Notes: generated by a model from the letters alone, not told the origin. DNA of 64,000 nucleotides from Anthopleura xanthogrammica (GCA_964019055.1 OZ025207.1:2645001-2709000), one strand, 5' to 3'. Positions 29,631-41,167 are shown, counted from the first letter of the stretch. Translations and numbers: made by a program.

Positions 29631-31140
29631 GATGGAGATAAAGTTTTTAATGCGTCTGATAGCGTAAAGCTTAGCGTATACTTTGTTAAGAGTGTTCTTA
29701 ATATGAACATTGATTGACAGAGAACTGTCAATAGTAACGCTGAGTAAATCTATGCACTCATCCTGTTCAATGATCTTATTCTTGATAGTGAAAGAAGATG
29801 TAAAGTCACTGTTGTCAAGGGTGATAGCCTTTGTCTTTTTGGTATTAATAGACAAATAGTTCAGATCTTGGTTAAGGCAAGATCTTGGTTGATATTTCTT
29901 TCCAAGAGATTGGGAGATGGGTCACTGGAATACAGAGTTGTGTCATCGGCATAAAGTCTGAGAGATGAGTTGTCGCAGAAAAAATTAATGTCATTGATGA
30001 ATATATTGAAGAGGGCCCAGCAGGCTACCTGAGGCACACCACTTTTAACAGTTCTCCAGTCAGAGAAATTGCCACTCAGCTTAACTCTTTGAAGACGGTG
30101 GTTGAGATATGATTTGACAAGTTTAACAGAATTGTCAACCAGACCGTAGGCGCGCAGCTTGGCAATGAGCAGTCTGTGACTAATAGAATCAAAAGCTTTG
30201 CTAAGATCTATGGTAACAGCTGCAACGCATTGCTTCTCGTCAAGGGAGGAACACCAGTCCTTAGTCATCTTAATAAGAGCTGTGCAGCAGGAGTGACCTT
30301 TGAGTAAGCCCGAGAGAGAGTCGCAGAACTTATCTTTTATCCACTCATATAGCTGGTCATATATAACCTGTTCGGCGATCTTCGAAATTATAGGCAATAG
30401 AGATATTGGGCGATAGTTTGCCTTATCAGTTCTGCCATCCTTCTTGAAAACAGGAACAACATTCGATCTCTTCCATTCAGAAGGCCAGCAGCTGTTAATA
30501 ATGATCTGGTTAATAATAGCATTGAGGGATTTGGCAATTGCAGATGATTCAATCTTGAATATCCTAGGAGATAAACCATTGGGACCAGAGGACTTTTTGG
30601 GATCAAGTGTAGCCAGCAATTTGTAGATAGAATCAACTGAGGCGTGAGTAAAATTGAACTCCCCATCAGTGTTGTTAGACTTTATCGCTAGGACACTAGG
30701 ATGGGTAGTGAAGAACTCATCATTCTGGCTTGGCACATTCTTAGAAGCAAGATCAGTGAAGTATTAAATCATTAAGGACATTAGCTACGTCAAGTTGATC
30801 AGTAATTGTCCTGGTATAGTTGACCAATGTGATGTTTTGAATTGGATTTTTCTTGCCAGGCAGCAAAGGCTTTAGTTTCTTCCAGACATCAGGCGGCTTT
30901 GCATTGGTAGTGGAATCATTGAGATATTGTCTCATGAGCTGATGCTTCAAAGTGCAGACTTTATTCATTTGCACACGAAAATTTCAAAATTTTCAACAGA
31001 GTTGTGCTTGCGATATTTCTTATAAAGCTTGTTTCGGTAACGAATCTGTTTGACTAGTGTTCAGGCGTCACCCAAGGTAGTTGGTCACCTCTTACACGTT
31101 TCTGCTTGAGTGATGCATGGGTGTCAGATGCTGCATTAAT
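29625..31140 (-). mobile_element. Second LINE (CR1/L2-like) fragment
   Basis: Right to left: endonuclease-RT linker (31140-30753, e.g. PPDVWKKLKPLLPGKKNPI), RT with LDPKKSSGPNGLSPRIFK, RPISLLPIISKIAEQVIYDQ, VTIDLSKAFDSISH and the catalytic LRLYADDTTLY (30736-29861), then the thumb part ending RRIKNFISIGE near 29630. Lesions are a frameshift near 30765 and a short tandem insertion near 29870 (CAAGATCT duplicated). Neither the 5' endonuclease nor the 3' UTR is present. The abrupt 3' end inside coding sequence is not a normal LINE end, so the joint with gypsy is probably a deletion breakpoint. Confidence 0.85.
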
Positions 31141-31143
31141 CGC

Positions 31144-31990
31144 TAGAACCATAAACGAGGGTCGTTTGCATAGATTTTTCCAGCTATAATCCCTGGAAAA
31201 AAGTTTTCCATTTCGGTAGAACTAGTTCGACATTTTTCTAGAACCATACAAGAGAGTCGTTTGCAAAGAGTTTTCCTGCCCAAAATCCTGGAAAAAAATT
31301 TCCCATTTCACTAGAACCATACAAGAGGGTCGTTTGCAAAGATTGTTCCAACCAAAAACCTTGGAAAAAAATACGACATTTTGCTAGAACCATACAAGAG
31401 GGTCGTTTGCAAAGATTGTTCCAACCAAAAACCTTGGAAAAAAATACGACATTTTGCTAGAACCATACAAGAGGGTCGATTGCAAAGATTGTTCCAACCA
31501 AAAAAAATATTTCCCCATACAAGAGGGTCGTTCGCATAGATTTTTCGTGCTAAAAACCCTGGAAAATATTTTCCCATATCAGTAGAACCATAAAAGAGGG
31601 TTGTTTGCATAGCTCTTTCCAGGAAAAACCTAGGAAAAAAGTTACCCATACCAGTAGAACTATAAACGAGTGTCGATTGCAAAGATTGTTTCAACCAAAA
31701 ACCTTGGAAAAAAATTGACGTTTGTCTAGAACCATTAAAGATGAATATATACAAAGATTTTTCCAGCCAAAAATCCTGGAAAAAACTCCTACCGATTACA
31801 AGAACGACACAAGAGGGCCATTTGCAAAGATTTCTCAAAACTCTTGGGAATAAGCTGGACAATTTGATAAAAACGTACAAGAGGGTAGTTTGCCAAGATT
31901 TTGCAGCCAAAGACAAAGGAAAAATGTTCGACAGCTTTTTAGAATCATACGAAAACGTCGTTTTCAAACATGTTTTCAGCTGGGGAAGTT
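31144..31990. repeat. 73-bp satellite, about 12 copies
   Basis: The unit begins CTAGAACCATACAAGAGGGT and includes CGTTTGCAAAGATTGTTCCA and CCTTGGAAAAAAAT. Two central copies near 31313-31458 are almost identical, while flanking copies are progressively diverged, with small indels. A 218-codon minus-strand frame across it is a by-product of the 73-bp period. Confidence 0.9.
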
Positions 31991-32120
31991 ACCAGAGGAT
32001 TACATCAAACGTGAGGTAAATATTTAATGAATTCTGAGGGAAGGGTGCTGAGGGAGGGGAGGGTACCAAATGGAATGGAACAGTTATTAAATAGTCACGT
32101 GTGATGCACTGTGTACTAGT

Positions 32121-32289
32121 TATAGAGGCTTTGCACCATCACGTGATGGCAGACATGACAGGAGGCACAACAATAAGGGTCTTTTCCCTGGGAAACTGAA
32201 TTATTTTCATGTAAATCATATTAGACCAAATTCAATTGTTTCCGCCTCCTGTCATGGCTGTCATCACATGATGGTGCAAAGCCTCTATA
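32121..32289. mobile_element. Foldback MITE, 169 bp
   Basis: Left TATAGAGGCTTTGCACCATC and the complement of the right end agree for about 50 bp with a few changes (CACGTGATGG versus CATGTGATGA). The short centre contains AATAAGGGTCTTTTCCC. The terminal TATA may include a TA duplication. A partial second copy lies at 44050. Confidence 0.9.
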
Positions 32290-32304
32290 CAATTGTTAAG
32301 AGTT

Positions 32305-32395
32305 GCATACTATGGAATATCCCACCACTTACTGTCTGTACACGAAAGCCTTCTTTCGAAAATACATGACTGGGAAGTGGGATATTCCATGGTGT
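32305..32395. repeat. Inverted repeat with TGGAATATCCCAC arms
   Basis: TATGGAATATCCCACCACTT and AAGTGGGATATTCCATGGTG form a 20-bp stem around a 40-bp loop. Related motifs recur near 43490 and 44377, suggesting a dispersed family. Confidence 0.6.
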
Positions 32396-32659
32396 TACAG
32401 TAGAACTATTTTACCCCATAGTACAGACAACTATATTACAGCGCATAATGAGAAGAAAGAGGGGAATATACAACGGCTTTTATGTGTTCAAATTGACTGC
32501 ATTTTCTATGATATGAGATAAAATGCGATATGAACACGATGTTGTGTACAAAATCCGTCATTTCTGACGTTCAACCTTTCATCTCATGAAAAATCTCCCC
32601 AATATTTTAAAAGGTTAAAGCAAGACTTCAAAATATGTGCGCATTAACACCAATGAACA

Positions 32660-33955
32660 TATTCTTGAGACAACAGATTGATCGTATGCAGCGAGTGATA
32701 TCAGCTGTACGTCAGACCCTGACTGACCTCAAGCTGGCTATTGATGGCAGTATTATCATGAGTGAGGTAAGAAATGATAGATGATCATCATCATATTCTT
32801 ATATCTTGATAGTTCAATCAGCATCTCATTGTGTATCTTACATGTGATATCTTTGTTGCTGCTGCTGATGGGGATGATGATAATGATGATGATGACGTTG
32901 GTGATGGTGATGATGACGTTGGTGATGGTGATGGTGATGATGATGATGATGATGAGGTTAGTGATGGTGATGATGGCGATTATGATGTTGGTGATGATGT
33001 TGATGGTGATGATGATGATGATGGTGGTGATGATGATAAGGATGATGGCGGTGATAATAATTCTGTTGCATAGTTTTTCAAACTATAATCTTGATTATAG
33101 ACCCTACGTGATTCCCTGGACTGTATGTACGACGCACGGATCCCAGAACACTGGATAAAGGTGAGTTACTATCATCACACCTCTATTATTAAAATAAGTT
33201 CAATCATATTCTCACCTTGAAAGCAGTTTTCTTCCTAGATTTCCTGGGAATCTTCCACCCTGGGCTTCTGGTTTACCGAGCTGATAGAGCGCAACGCGAA
33301 GTTCCGTACATGGTGCTTTGATGGCCGCCCCAATGTGTTCTGGGTTCTTTAATCCACAGGGATTCTTGACAGCCATGAGACAGGTAAGGCACCTTACGTC
33401 ACGTTATAACGGTCAAGCAATTCTTTACAATTAACCCCAATGACCCTCACAGAACCAAGTAATTCAAACCACTTTTAGTCACATAATCAGCAACTTAGGC
33501 ATCCCCAGTAAGTCACGTTATAAGACGTTCAGTCATGCAGTCACTGGCTGTCACGTTCCTATGATTATTCTTAATATGGCCACAAGTTTGAATCTCTGTT
33601 TGTTACTGCGCTGTTTACAGGAAGTCACTCGTGCGCACAAAGGCTGGGCACTCGACTGCGTAGTCCTACACAATGACTTCACTCGATTCTTCAAAGAGAG
33701 ACATCACTAGTCCCCCAGCTCAAGGTGTCTACGTCCATGGCCTGTACCTAGACGGAGCAGGGTGGGATCGACGAGGCTGTAAACTGATAGAACCTGCGCC
33801 TAAAGTCGATCGACAATCGATTGTACCAATGTCCTATTTATAAGAAGCCACGACGCACAGACCTGACGTACATTGCCTGTGTGAACCTGAAGACCAATCA
33901 AAACCCAGACCACTGGATACTACGCGGAGTGGCTTTACTGTGTGATATCAAGTAA
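32660..33955 (+). pseudogene. Axonemal dynein heavy chain C-terminal exons (decayed)
   Basis: Four exon pieces in order: about 32660-32766 ([17 protein letters not shown]...[18 protein letters not shown] donor), 33101-33160 (LRDSLDCMYDARIPEHWIK), 33239-33383 ([20 protein letters not shown]...[11 protein letters not shown]) and 33621-33955 ([20 protein letters not shown] ... [20 protein letters not shown]). This is the conserved C-terminal end of axonemal dynein heavy chains (closest in wording to the DNAH5/DNAH8 group). Dynein drives ciliary beating. Damage: about 8 bases are missing after VFW, a shift occurs after FFKE, and about 60 bases (the segment before [10 protein letters not shown]) are deleted. 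Splice sites are intact, so it is an old duplicated locus end rather than a processed copy. Confidence 0.85.
32866..33060. repeat. GATGAT/GGTGAT microsatellite
   Basis: Compound trinucleotide and hexanucleotide repeat in the intron between the first two dynein exon pieces. The Met-rich and Asp-rich frames across it are by-products. Confidence 0.9.
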
Positions 33956-34044
33956 AACATTACAACAACACTTATTTAAGTAGATCATATAGAGATTATT
34001 GGATAGTTTTATACATCATTATATTAACATCTCCTTCATTAGAT

Positions 34045-34187
34045 TAGAGCAGTTTTCGTATGACTATGAAAATCGTACGGCACGTCAGTGCTGTGCTGTG
34101 TATCAAAACATTCAACATTCGGTGCCCTGTCCGTGCCTCGCCGTAACCGTGCCGTGATTTTTCACCCTCATACGAAATCTGCTCTAT
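34045..34187. mobile_element. MITE, ~143 bp
   Basis: Left TAGAGCAGTTTTCGTATGAC and the complement of the right end (TAGAGCAGATTTCGTATGAG) pair over about 40 bp, including a GTACGGCACG-like inner part. A decayed relative lies at 37727-37823. Confidence 0.85.
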
Positions 34188-35121
34188 AGCAGAATGCGTG
34201 ATACTGAGAACGCGATGGATGCGCCGATATAACGCCTGTTCAGATAGTATTTCTTTGCGCACCGTCTATCTGTAACGTATGTTATCTGTGGTACTTATGA
34301 CGAGCATTAAATTTCGTCGCCAGAAAAACAAACAAGTCACAAAAAAAGTTCGTAAACCATAAAATTAGAAATTTTCAGAAATAATAGAAATAGCATTATA
34401 TAAGTATGTAGGTGTCTCTGCTTTATGGGATTTCGTTCCACGCACGCGCATTAACGTTCCTCTATCTAGTTTGAAATGACTTTCTTTACTTTCTACGCAT
34501 GCGTGATTACCAATGACACTTTAGACACATCAAGTTTTATATACTCGATATAACACACGCCTTAGAATTGATGCTTTATAGAGTTATAGACTTCAACATA
34601 TTGTATATATACAAATACGTTCACCTTAATAGGATGTCACGTGAGCACATCTGAGTTCTCTTTGTACAGTATATTATTTATTTATACGTTAATTAACTGA
34701 TTCTAATTTTAGAAGTGAATAAAACAATATTGAGAAAGTTCCTTGTGTGGTGTTATTAACGGCCCAACACATCCAAGACACCAGGTGGTATATACACTTG
34801 TGCTCTAAACCGGAAGTAGAAGGGACATTTTGTTCAATAACAAACTAATCTCATTTCATAAGATGGCAGTAAACGGCCTGTTGTTGTAAACGAGCTTTTT
34901 TTATCCTGTGAACGGAATCTTTAGATATTTCATTTTCTATCTTTGTTAGCTTATGGCCCTTACACCTCGTATCCATTCTTTTTTTTTTTAATTCATTTCC
35001 GGCTTAGAGCGGAAGCGTGTATCTTGGAGAAATCTTAAATGTTCTTGTTTTGGGCTCCCTGTGTCTTCGAGCCCTCGTTCATTAAAATTCCTGGTCAGCG
35101 GAATACCAGCGGAAAGTTAAA
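34188..35121. other. No gene recognised upstream of the candidate exon
   Basis: Contains an AATAAA near 34717 and a T/A run near 34980, but no coding segment I can support. If the 35122 exon is real, its promoter would be here; a TATA box is not obvious. Confidence 0.45.
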
Positions 35122-35185
35122 ATGGCGAAGTCAGAGAGAAAATGGATACTTTGTTTATTGACAAATTTCTCGCTGGAATTTGCAG
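35122..35185 (+). CDS. Candidate first coding exon with signal-peptide-like sequence
   Basis: AAAATGGCG gives a good start context. The exon reads MAKSERKWILCLLTNFSLEF and continues A to a GCAG|GTATGT donor at 35186. A short basic N-terminus and hydrophobic stretch ending in small residues resemble a secretory signal peptide. No downstream exon can be matched, so this is a proposal only. Confidence 0.3.
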
Positions 35186-35258
35186 GTATGTATGAAATGT
35201 GATTAGTAATGTTTGGTCACGAGGACGGGCACAATATTTAGTCCTGTTTAGTCGATTT

Positions 35259-36054
35259 AAAGTGCTACTATGATCAAATATGAATGTCTCCGATTTTTAC
35301 TATTTCAACACATGTTAAAGTACTTTACAAAAGAACAAAACTGGCCTTTCTCATTTCTTGTGAGCAATCTGTGTTCGAAAGATATTCAAGTTTATGCTAA
35401 TTAGGAGGTTGATGACGTCATACTCTCAACTCACAGTTTATTTCAACAGATTTCAGTATATTTCTGAGAGTATTTGATGAATGTCATTCAAACTTTGCAG
35501 TATATTTGTATTCAAAACATGTAAAGTGCACAGACTGTGGTTGTTATTGCAACTTACTGGTGTCCAGGCCCCTAACAACATTTTTAGCTTGTTGGCTATT
35601 CAATGCTTCGTTCTTTTTTAACCCGATCAGAAAATGTTAAGCTTAATTTTTGCACATGATCATAACAGATGTTTTTACAAAGCGTCATTTGATATCCTTT
35701 CTTCTAAAGGTAGAAATGTCAAAAGCCTGAATTTTAAGGAAAGGGTTGGCCTGGAACCAAGGCTGTTGCTATGACAACTATTTGTTTATAAATAATCTTG
35801 AAGAACAGCTAGAGTACTATAATGTGTAGTAGTAAATTTGGTTGATTTTGATTGAAATTGAGATGAGATATAGCTGATTATAATCCTAGGCTGGTCAAGT
35901 ATTGAGAATATGATGTCATCAGTAAAATAATGGCTGCCAATATCTTTTGAAGAAAAAAATATATCTGAAAAAGAAAAGTGACATTTCACTTCCCTCTCAA
36001 AGATCTTTCAATCTGAGTTAAAAAAAGTCAATAATTTGATCATAGTAGCACTTT
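35259..36054. mobile_element. Non-autonomous element, ~796 bp, 21-bp terminal repeats
   Basis: AAAGTGCTACTATGATCAAAT at the left is repeated in complement at 36034-36054. The interior has no convincing frame (a 67-codon one only). Confidence 0.7.
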
Positions 36055-36167
36055 TTTTGTATAATAGTCCACATCGATTCCTCTGTCTGACCCATTATGG
36101 TAACCCATTATTATTTCCGGCACACTCAGTTATGACAGAATTTGGGTCATAACTTTTTCGCTTTATC

Positions 36168-36334
36168 CAATAGACCTCTTCAACTTCGTATGCAAATTGC
36201 CCATTTCAGACCACATGACATTCCCTTGAGAAATGTTCTTTTATTAAAATATTTACACATGAAAGAATCAACTCCCAAGAGTGGCATCACATGGTCAGAA
36301 ATGGGCACAACAAACAACGAAGCTAAAAAGGTTT
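36168..36334. mobile_element. Foldback MITE, ~167 bp
   Basis: The left arm, including GCCCATTTCAGACCACATGA, pairs with a right arm containing TCACATGGTCAGAAATGGGC. About 55 bp pair with mismatches. Single-arm relatives occur near 43585 and 53885. Confidence 0.75.
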
Positions 36335-36381
36335 ATTGATATGAAACTGCGGGAACAACTATAACTATCATTTAGTATTGA

Positions 36382-36539
36382 TATAGACCCTCTTGATAAA
36401 TCCTACAATGCTTTATTTTCCAGATTTGACGTCAAATTTGTTTTTTTCAATTTCATTCAAAAGAACAAATTTCCAAAGAATAAATTTGACGTCAAACGTG
36501 GAAAATAAAGCATTGTAGGATTTATTAAAAGGGTCTATA
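36382..36539. mobile_element. Foldback MITE, 158 bp, 57-bp arms
   Basis: TATAGACCCTCTTGATAAAT with CCTACAATGCTTTATTTTCC is matched almost perfectly by the complement of the right end, both reaching a TTTGACGTCAAA core. Outer TA dinucleotides fit a TA target. Confidence 0.9.
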
Positions 36540-36769
36540 GTGTACCAGTAATTAGATTTGATTTGGGAAAAATTATATCAAAATATTAGAGCTTAATTTA
36601 ATACCATTATTTATACAAAATCAAATCCAGTGAAAAATCTGTCCATTATTTTTGACGTAGCTTGACTTGACATAAGGGACCAGTCATTATTTACAGGGGG
36701 GTGCAAACTGTGTTATTATCATTGCCACTGTTTGACTGCAGTCCATACTTCAAAAGCTGTTCATGGATT

Positions 36770-37480
36770 GGATGGAATTGGATTGGATGGATGGGTTGGT
36801 AGGTGGGTGGATGGATGGGTGGGGGGTGGGTGGATGGATAAATGGATGGGTGGGTGGGTGGATGGATGGTTGGATAAATGGATGGGTGGGTGGGTGAGTG
36901 GATGGATAAATGGATGGATGGATGGATGGATGGGTGGATGGATGGATGTGTGGGTGGGTGGATGGATGGATGGGTGGGTGGGTGGATGGATGAATAGAGT
37001 GATGGATGGGTGAGTGGATGAATGGATGGGTTGGTGGGTGGATGGATGGTTGGATAAATGGATGGGTGGGTGGGTGAGTGGATGGATAAATGAATGGATG
37101 GATGGATGGACTGATGTGTGGGTGGGTGTATGGATGGATGGGTGGGTGGGCAGATGGATGAATAGAGTGATGGATGGGTGAGTGGATGAATGGATAAATG
37201 GATGGGTGGGTGGATGGATGGATGGTTGGCTGGGTGGGTGGATGGATTGATGGGTGGGTGGATTGGTGGGTGGGTGGGTGGGTGGGTAGATGGGTGAATT
37301 GATGGATAGGTGGGTGGGTGGGTGGGTTGATGGATGGGTGGGTGGATAGGTGGGTGGGTGGGTTGATGGATGGATGGGTGGGTGGATTGGTGGGTGGATA
37401 GGTGGGTGGGTGGGTAGATGGGTGAATTGATGGATGGGTGGACGGATGGGTGGGTGGGTGGGTGGATGGATAAATAAAGT
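36770..37480. repeat. GGAT/GGGT tetranucleotide satellite
   Basis: About 700 bp of G-rich tetranucleotide repeat (TGGATGGATGGGTGGGTGGG and variants) with higher-order blocks such as GGATAAATGGATGGGTGGGT recurring. Strand asymmetry is extreme: almost no C on the plus strand. The Trp/Gly-rich frame is a by-product. Confidence 0.95.
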
Positions 37481-37584
37481 AAGTTAAGTTATTTTCTTCT
37501 ATGATGTTTTTAATGCCAGGGACACTCCTACATCACAGGCCAATTAAAGCAGACTCAAAAGAAGGTATTTGTTGTTGTTGGTGA

Positions 37585-37650
37585 CGAGAGGAAGCCCTCC
37601 TGAAGCACAGAAGAGAACTAACAAGCATCTACACCAACACAACGTATTGT
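37585..37650 (-). mobile_element. SINE tail fragment
   Basis: CTGAAGCACAGAAGAGAACT and following bases resemble the 3' body of the minus-strand SINE at 52815-53005. Only this part is recognisable. Confidence 0.4.
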
Positions 37651-37726
37651 GCACGAGTATTGAAGCTGCCACTAAAAGGTAAGAAGGAGCATGTCAAGAG
37701 ATTAAGTAGATCGAGATTAATTAGAT

Positions 37727-37823
37727 TTCGCATGAGTGTGAAATGTCACCACACAAAGCACGGGTACGGCGCGGCGCGCTAAGTTACGTACGTTTTTCAT
37801 TGACATACGAAAACTGCTCTACT
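37727..37823. mobile_element. Decayed MITE related to 34045-34187
   Basis: TTAGATTTCGCATGAGTGTG at the left and GACATACGAAAACTGCTCTA at the right are complementary versions of the same terminal sequence. The centre holds a GGTACGGCGCGGCGCGC stretch. Confidence 0.65.
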
Positions 37824-38054
37824 GTTAGACACAATGATGCTATTTACAGCGCTTTCCAATAACAAGCCCGTATCACCATCGCAACAAAATAAGGATTTGG
37901 TGGACGTCAATCAAAGTGTTTCCATAGCATTGTCGGAAAACACAACGTTATCAAGGCACGTGCCACGTGGAATGTTGTGAAAACGCCATGATTCACTTCC
38001 AGCAAAACGAAATTCATCGCGAAAGCAAATTGTACGATTTCGTGCGTGTAATTG

Positions 38055-38545
38055 CAAAGACACGGATTCATGACGATATTAATTACTATGAGAAAGGATG
38101 CTTTGATTTAATGTAGAGCGGGCAAGACAGCACGGATTGATGACAATATTAATCACTATTCGAATTGATGGTTTGATTTAACTTTTATCGCGCAAGAAGA
38201 CACAGATTGATGACCACATTAATCACTATTCGAAATGATGGTTTGATTTAACTTTTATCGCGCAAGAAGACACGGATTGATGACGACATTAATTACTATT
38301 AGAAAGGGTGCTTTGATTTAACTTTTATCGCGCAAGAAGGCACGGATTGATGACGATATTAATTACTATGACAAAGGATGCTTTGATTTAATGTAAAGCG
38401 CGCAAGAAGACACGGATTGATGACGACATTAATTACTATTAGAAAGGATGCTTTGATTTAATGTAGAGCGCGCAAGAAGACACGGATTGATGACGATATT
38501 TATTGCTCTTAGCAATGATGCTTTGATTTAATTTGATTTAATGTT
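38055..38545. repeat. 70-bp satellite, seven copies with exact period
   Basis: CACGGATTGATGACGAYATT recurs at 38061, 38131, 38201, 38271, 38341, 38411 and 38481, exactly 70 bp apart. Each unit continues TTAATTACTATTAGAAAGGA then TGCTTTGATTTAA and ends CGCGCAAGAAGA. Units differ only by substitutions. No open reading frame accounts for the register. Confidence 0.95.
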
Positions 38546-38579
38546 TGTTGTTTCTCTGTTTATTACTTTCTGCAGGGGA

Positions 38580-38800
38580 TCGATGACAGAAATAAAGACG
38601 AAAGAAATCAAGAGGACAGAAGAAAATAGTAGAGAGTATATAGGAAAATAGAACAAAGTAAGAAAGAAGAAAGAAAGGGGTAAAAGAAGTGAAGAAAGTG
38701 AAAAATAGTTAAATATTTTGCAAGGAATAAAGAGAAAAAGGAAAGAAAAGGAAAAAAGTGAAATGTGAGAAACAAAACGTGAGGTGGAAATAAATATAAA
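38580..38800. repeat. Purine-rich tract
   Basis: Roughly 200 bp made almost entirely of A and G on the plus strand directly after the 70-bp satellite. No gene. Confidence 0.7.
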
Positions 38801-39544
38801 TAATAAATGTATGAAATGAAAAATAAAGTCTCAAAATTAAATTTTGCTTTATTAAAAGAATTGTCGTCCATTCGGCATGTCGTCATGCCTTCTCCCACCA
38901 TTCTACACCACCCTACCCATACACCACAACCACACCCTTTCTCAACTCCTATCCTTCTCACCAAAGTCTACAAGCCCACTCGTTTGTCCTCCCACTCCCC
39001 CCCTCCCCAATGCACACACAACAAAGCCGATAAGAGCGTCTAGTAGCAGGATAAAACAAAAGAAATACCACACATTCCTACAAGAAAAGCTGTGATTTCT
39101 TTTGTATTCTCCTGTTCTGCTTATTTTCAGGATAATCGTGTGCGTCACCAAGAAAGAAAGACGTAATACTCAAGAGATTGACAAATGAACAATAAACAAT
39201 TAATGAAGCTAATAAAGGCATTTATTTATAAAGTGCTACATTCTTCACGGCTTCTTTTTGCTTCATGAGAAAGAATGTTATTTCTATGAAAGAAATAGAT
39301 AATGCTCAAGGGAACGACGTCACAAAAACACGAAACTCGGCCGCGTGAAAACAATACTCTAAAAAACTAAAACAATATGTTATCAAAGTGCTAGACTTTT
39401 TGGAACTCGCTTTATTCCCTTGAGTAATTATTTTATTGTACGCTTGACAACGCTCATTCATACTAAAATAAAAGACAATATTTATGCGCATAACTTATCC
39501 AGCAAACGGATGTGCGTGATGTCTTGCGACAAGATGTTTAACAT

Positions 39545-39776
39545 AAAACCGCTTGTACACGAGCAATTTGTCCTTTTATCCTTGACAATTTTCAGTGTTA
39601 GTATAGATGATCAGCAAGTTTTCTTTAACATTCTCTATTGATAAGATTTTCTTGCTTGTGTAGATGATGAACAAGTTTTCCTGGACAAGTTTCGGTTGTG
39701 CCTCCAATATCTTTATCTCGTCTACACGAGCAAATAAATCTTGTCAAGGAAATATTGCTCGTGCAGATGCGGCTTA
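39545..39776. mobile_element. Foldback MITE-like element, ~230 bp
   Basis: AAACCGCTTGTACACGAGCA at the left pairs with TGCTCGTGCAGATGCGGCTT at the right, continuing with TCCTTGACAA/TTGTCAAGGA. The arms are about 40 bp with small gaps. Confidence 0.7.
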
Positions 39777-39779
39777 AAA

Positions 39780-41167
39780 CAGCCGTGTAAAGTGACGATA
39801 CAACACGAGTTAAAGTGTAATAAAAAAATGTTGACGCTGCATGCGTCTTCAAATCTTTTTTTGTTCATTGTTGTGTCTGGGTGTACTATTAAAGGGTATG
39901 TTCTATTTTTCTCGTTTTCTGTTTTCATGGGATCCACACATATAAACACAAGAAGAATTTAATGTTCTTTTATTATAAACTGCGTTATTAAATACAATAT
40001 CAAATAAAACCAAATTAACCAAACCCCCTCAAAAAAAATTTTTCTTCCAAAACGAAAAAAAAATGTCGAAAAAAACACAAAATTGGGGGTCACGTGACAT
40101 GTCACGTGACTAATTAGCATATTAACATTTTTTTGCCTAAAAAAGGCCTTTTTTCGGGGTTTTATGCTTTATTGAGCCTTAAAATGGTCTTTCCTATCAA
40201 TTCTTAACATCATAAGTAAATAATATTGGTCAAAAATGTGAAATGTTCGTTATTTTTCGACTCAAAATGTTCTAGTTTAGGTTGGGATCCCTGTGTCGCA
40301 TGGTGTTTCTAGACATTTGTAACAAGACGTTGATCGCGATGGAAGTGTTTTTTATCGTGTGTCAAACACGAAGAAAATACACAAGAAAAAAGATGATTTT
40401 TAGCTCGTGCTCCACCTAACAGACTGATTAAGACACGACAGCTATCAAAGGTAAGAATTATTCGGTTTTTCTGCGCTCCTCTTTCGTTTTTTCGTATTTT
40501 TTTCCAGTTTCAACATGTGTTCTGTTCGTCTCGTCCGCCATGACAGTCAAGAACACGTGTTGACTTTGAATCCTCAGAAATACACTTTACCTGACAAAAA
40601 AAAATTAAATTTACCATTAATATGTGATTTTAGAAACTTTTGAAACAGTGTGTGAGTTAATCTTGTCTATATTTTCATTTTTTTTGTACATATTTCGAAA
40701 TTTTGGTTTTGATCGTTATACGAAACTTGGTTCGTGAAACCCTCCCTCGTTAGAACCACTAAAATCCAAAATATTAATGTCCTAATGACTTATCTTTGTT
40801 TGTATTGCAGTTTCAGAGGTATAAATTACACGTACAACTCTACATAAAGCTGTCCAGTGAACCTGTAACAAGATGGCTGGTTATGCTCGACTCTAACCAA
40901 TATATACTCACCAACCAGCAAGCTAACCATGGAATAGTCCAGTATCAATCTGGTAATGATGGATTTACTGCACTAAAACAAGAAGAAAAAACACTTGATA
41001 ACGATATAGACTCACCTTGTTGATGTATGATGACCCTGTGACCTTCATAACAATATAGACTATGGGTATTGACCTGAATTATATCAAGATGGTTTCTTTA
41101 CCACTCACCAACAAGTACTGATTATCAGAGGTATGTACTAATAATGGATTCTGTTGGGGTATGTTTA
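39780..41167. other. No gene; palindromic CACGTGAC site
   Basis: AT-rich. At 40090-40112 GGTCACGTGACATGTCACGTGAC is a tight double palindrome. A 75-codon frame (40796-41023) starts after a CAG acceptor-like site but has no recognisable motif. Confidence 0.45.

Noticed and set aside
31311..31967. 218-codon minus-strand frame
   Set aside because: It is created by the 73-bp satellite: the peptide repeats with the DNA unit and has no other support.
32781..33158. Met-rich and Asp-rich frames
   Set aside because: By-products of the GAT microsatellite within a dynein intron.
36732..37013. Trp/Gly/Met-rich 93-codon frame
   Set aside because: By-product of the GGAT/GGGT tetranucleotide array.
38055..38545. 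Regular repeats resembling a CRISPR array
   Set aside because: Units are fully tandem with no variable spacers, 70 bp long, and the genome is eukaryotic.
40796..41023. 75-codon frame after a CAG site
   Set aside because: Acceptor-like start but no motif, no donor-supported exon border and no neighbouring exon.
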